From Gemmatimonadota bacterium (GTDB taxonomy: Bacteria > Gemmatimonadota > Gemmatimonadetes > JACCXV01 > JAHWKZ01), in NCBI GenBank assembly GCA_030641505.1, contig DAOWHI010000018.1:1-7635 (forward strand): a stretch of 7,635 bases of DNA. The letters run 5' to 3'. Under the pieces are notes generated by a model. That model saw only the letters and a list, made by a program, of their open reading frames with translations. It searched no databases and was not told the origin of the DNA. Below, one piece after another: positions 5,444 through 7,635 of the stretch (position 1 is the first letter of the stretch; the number at the start of each line of letters is the position of its first letter). The position numbers and the translations under genes were made by a program.

Positions 5444-6562
5444 ATGGAGTTCTTGGGATTCGACCTCGGGCAGTTCGACTTTCAGGCATGGCTCGACTCG
5501 GCGTGGGCGTTTGCCGGCCCGCGACTCGTCCTGTCGGCCGGTCAGCTCATCCTCGTACTCGTCGTCTGGCTCGCCGCGAGATGGATCCTCAGGCGGATCG
5601 AGCACCGACTGACGTCCCGCACCAAGACCGAACTAGACGACCTCGTGATCCAGCTCATCCGCCGGGTCGTCCTGATATCGATCGTGTTCTGGGGCGCGTG
5701 GCGGTTGACCCAGATCTGGGAGCTGGGTCACATGTCGCGCACGATCGGCGCGGTCTGGATCGTGGCGCTGTCGCTGCCGATCAGCGCGTTCGTGTCGAGC
5801 GCGCTGCGAGTCTTCGAAGAGAAAGTGGCGCCAAAAACCGAGAGCCGCCTCGACGACACTGCGCTGCCGTTGCTCAATCGGATCGTGCGAGGGCTCGTGG
5901 TCGGCCTCGGTGTCCTGATCGCGCTGACGTTTCTCGGCATCAACATCACGCCTGTCCTGGCCGGCGCCGGCGTGATGGGGCTCGGTGTTTCGCTGGCCGC
6001 CAAGGACACGTTGTCCAACCTGATCGCGGGGCTGCTCTTGATCATCGACCGTCCGTTTCAAGTCGGCGACCGAATCGAGCTGTGGAACGCGCCGACCGAA
6101 ACCGGTTCCTGGGGCGACGTGATCGAGATCGGGCTCCGGGCGACCAAGATACGGAACCCCGACAACTTGATCATCGTGGTGCCAAACAACGAGATCATGC
6201 GCCGCGACATCATCAATTACACCGCGTCAGGACCGCACATTCGGCTTCGGATACCGTTCGGGATCGCCTACGATGCGGATGCTGAGCGAGCCAAGAAATT
6301 GGTCCTGGAGGCGGCTATCAAGATCGAGGGGGTCATGGCGGACCCCGAACCCGTCGTCATCACCCGCGGGTTCGGCGAATCTTCCGTCAATCTGGAGCTT
6401 CGAGTATGGATTACACAGGCGCGTGACCGGCGCGCGATCGGTGACGCGGTTGGTGACCGGATCAAGAAGACGTTCGATGAGCACGGGATCGAGATCCCGT
6501 TCCCGCGGCGCGACATCGTGATCCGCACCAAAGGCGGCGAGCCTATCCTCCCGGCGGAGTAG
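5444..6562 (+). CDS. MscS-family small-conductance mechanosensitive channel
   Basis: A 372-aa inner-membrane channel expected to open under membrane tension and release solutes during osmotic downshock, working as a homoheptamer as known for E. coli MscS. About five membrane segments are visible (~26-48, 71-91, 101-121, 146-167 and the pore helix ~168-203). The pore helix and start of the beta domain carry the family hallmark: GAGVMGLGVSLAAKDTLSNL (174-193), then DRPFQVGDRIE (202-212), GDVIEIGLRATKIR (224-237) and VPNNEI (246-251). The C-terminal alpha/beta domain ends with HGIEIPFPRRDI (347-358), as in canonical members. Two paddle-like copies (TELDDLVIQLIRRVV, 62-76, and ESRLDDTALPLLNRIVRG, 133-150) look like an internal duplication. 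It is somewhat longer than E. coli MscS (286 aa). The gene is divergent from the MFS operon, has no clear ribosome site, and overlaps the end of the convergent FG-GAP gene by 20 bp. Confidence 0.95.
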   Translation: MEFLGFDLGQFDFQAWLDSAWAFAGPRLVLSAGQLILVLVVWLAARWILRRIEHRLTSRTKTELDDLVIQLIRRVVLISIVFWGAWRLTQIWELGHMSRTIGAVWIVALSLPISAFVSSALRVFEEKVAPKTESRLDDTALPLLNRIVRGLVVGLGVLIALTFLGINITPVLAGAGVMGLGVSLAAKDTLSNLIAGLLLIIDRPFQVGDRIELWNAPTETGSWGDVIEIGLRATKIRNPDNLIIVVPNNEIMRRDIINYTASGPHIRLRIPFGIAYDADAERAKKLVLEAAIKIEGVMADPEPVVITRGFGESSVNLELRVWITQARDRRAIGDAVGDRIKKTFDEHGIEIPFPRRDIVIRTKGGEPILPAE

Positions 6563-7635
6563 CGGCGCCCCGATTCTCGAAGAAGATCAAGATATCGTCG
6601 ATTTCGTCGATCCCGGTGATGTCGAGATCGCCGTCGTTGTCGCGGTCGTGCAGCACGGCGCAAGAGCCCGCCGCCGGCGCCGGCAGTGTGACCGCTACGC
6701 TGTAGTTCCCCCGGCCATCGTTCTCGAAGAGCGAGAAGTCGGAGCTGTCGTAGCTCGAGACGACCATGTCAAGGTCGCCATCACCGTCGAGATCGCCGAG
6801 GTCGATCGCCAGCGGTCGCTCACCAGCGGGATAGTCGCGCACCGACAGGAAGCCGCCTTCGCCGTCGCCGAGCGCAACCGATGCGGTGTGACCGCGCGAG
6901 TTTGACGAGACAACGTCGGCGTAGCCGTCGCCGTTGACGTCGCCCGCGGCCAGCATCCACGGCAACCCGTCGACCTTTACGCGGTCCGAGACCGCTAATC
7001 CACCCTCACCGTCCCCCAACAGCAGCACCAGCTCACGACTCCGGAGGGCACCCACGAACACATCCTGAATGCCGTCCCCGTTTGCGTCGGCGACCGCACA
7101 TGCGGTCTCGCGATCACCGCCGGCGTCGACCCGAGTCCCGTCATCCAGTGTTCCATCGCCCCGTGGTCGAAACAGCGTCAAGTCGCTCGACAAACGGCTG
7201 GCGACGACGACATCGTCGAAGCCATCACCGTCGAGGTCGAGCACCACGACGCAACGGACCGACGGGCCGGCGGTGTACGTCGCCGATGGCTGGAAACCGC
7301 CCGCACCGTTGCCGAGCAGCACGTCGACTTTGTCGCTGCCGCCCCCGGCGACCACGAGGTCGATCGCGCCATCACTGTTTAGATCGGCGCCTTCGCTGGG
7401 GCTCGGGAACATGCCGGGCGTGACCGCGTAACGCGCCGTCGGCTGCGTGTACCCGCCGGCGCCATCGTTGCGGTAGACACGGATGTCATGACCGCGCTCG
7501 TTGACGATCGCCAGATCGGACCACCCGTCGTCGTCGAGATCACCGGCGTAGGCGCCATACGTCTGAACCGTCTTCTCGCCGGGGTCACGGACCGCAATCC
7601 GGAACGCTTCCACATGATCGAAGCCGCCGCCACGC
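6543..7635 (-). CDS. FG-GAP/VCBS-repeat beta-propeller protein (5' end beyond the window)
   Basis: Partial gene. The frame is open to the window edge (RGGGFDH precedes the first GTG at 7613, which I do not take as the start). It contains seven calcium-binding-type DxDxDGxxD motifs, beginning at residues 25, 77, 126, 176, 225, 274 and 323 counted from that GTG. Examples are DLDDDGWSD, DLDGDGFDD and DRDNDGDLD. Each is followed by a hydrophobic strand such as VVVAS, then a segment such as VLLGNGAGGF. Spacing is 49-52 residues, as in integrin-alpha-like seven-bladed propellers, where each blade loop binds Ca2+. Such proteins are usually exported or surface-bound and take part in adhesion or in binding polymers; the ligand here is unknown. 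The protein ends 25 residues after the last motif with ATPPGG and has no visible sorting domain or C-terminal anchor. A signal peptide, if any, lies outside the window. Its TAG stop lies inside the convergent MscS gene. Confidence 0.88.
   Translation of the reverse strand, partial: RGGGFDHVEAFRIAVRDPGEKTVQTYGAYAGDLDDDGWSDLAIVNERGHDIRVYRNDGAGGYTQPTARYAVTPGMFPSPSEGADLNSDGAIDLVVAGGGSDKVDVLLGNGAGGFQPSATYTAGPSVRCVVVLDLDGDGFDDVVVASRLSSDLTLFRPRGDGTLDDGTRVDAGGDRETACAVADANGDGIQDVFVGALRSRELVLLLGDGEGGLAVSDRVKVDGLPWMLAAGDVNGDGYADVVSSNSRGHTASVALGDGEGGFLSVRDYPAGERPLAIDLGDLDGDGDLDMVVSSYDSSDFSLFENDGRGNYSVAVTLPAPAAGSCAVLHDRDNDGDLDITGIDEIDDILIFFENRGAATPPGG

Noticed and set aside
7611..7613. GTG at 7613 as the start of the FG-GAP gene
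   Set aside because: The frame is open to the window edge and the codons before it (RGGGFDH) read as protein, with no ribosome site before the GTG. The gene most likely begins outside the window.
1..7635. CRISPR array, IS element or integrase gene
   Set aside because: No regularly spaced identical repeats with variable spacers, no terminal inverted repeats flanking a transposase, and no tyrosine or serine recombinase motif in any frame that I examined. The integration signs are limited to the tRNA fragment and short repeats.

Overview
The window is GC-rich chromosomal DNA, probably from a free-living Gram-negative bacterium. The support is CCA-encoding tRNA genes, GTG/TTG starts, an M61 peptidase behind a signal-peptide-like segment, an MscS channel and an FG-GAP propeller protein. 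The phylum cannot be fixed from the sequence. Acidobacteriota, Myxococcota-like and other high-GC environmental lineages all fit.

Left end (1-492): a terminator hairpin and the 3' part only of a tRNA-Ile(GAT) gene, about 340 nt without a convincing gene, then an intact tRNA-Pro(GGG), both tRNAs on the minus strand. The tRNA-Ile copy stops being tRNA-like just past the anticodon loop, as expected of an attachment-site scar left by a tyrosine recombinase. The gap holds two pairs of short direct repeats, each spaced about one helical turn (arm-site-like), and a plus-strand hairpin followed by eight T.

Centre (469-5324, minus strand): a compact operon. It starts with an Fsr-type MFS transporter that reads in frame into an M61-family (glycyl aminopeptidase-like) metallopeptidase. 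A B12-binding-type radical SAM/DUF4070-like enzyme follows, with a GTGA stop/start overlap. The MFS-peptidase junction contains a run of six G. Losing one G would end the MFS at a TGA overlapping the ATG of a signal-peptide-bearing peptidase (ATGA), so the fusion may be recent, slippage-dependent or an assembly error. The radical SAM gene runs 23 nt into tRNA-Pro and uses the D-loop TAG as its stop.

Right part (5325-7635): a 119-bp divergent intergenic region with palindromes and a promoter-like sequence just before the start of an MscS-family channel gene (plus strand). That gene overlaps tail-to-tail by 20 bp with a minus-strand FG-GAP/VCBS protein that has seven regular repeats and is cut by the window edge. 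No complete mobile element, CRISPR array or rRNA gene was seen. No joint pathway can be named: the operon suggests membrane transport, extracytoplasmic peptide hydrolysis and a radical modification step, but their substrates are unknown.
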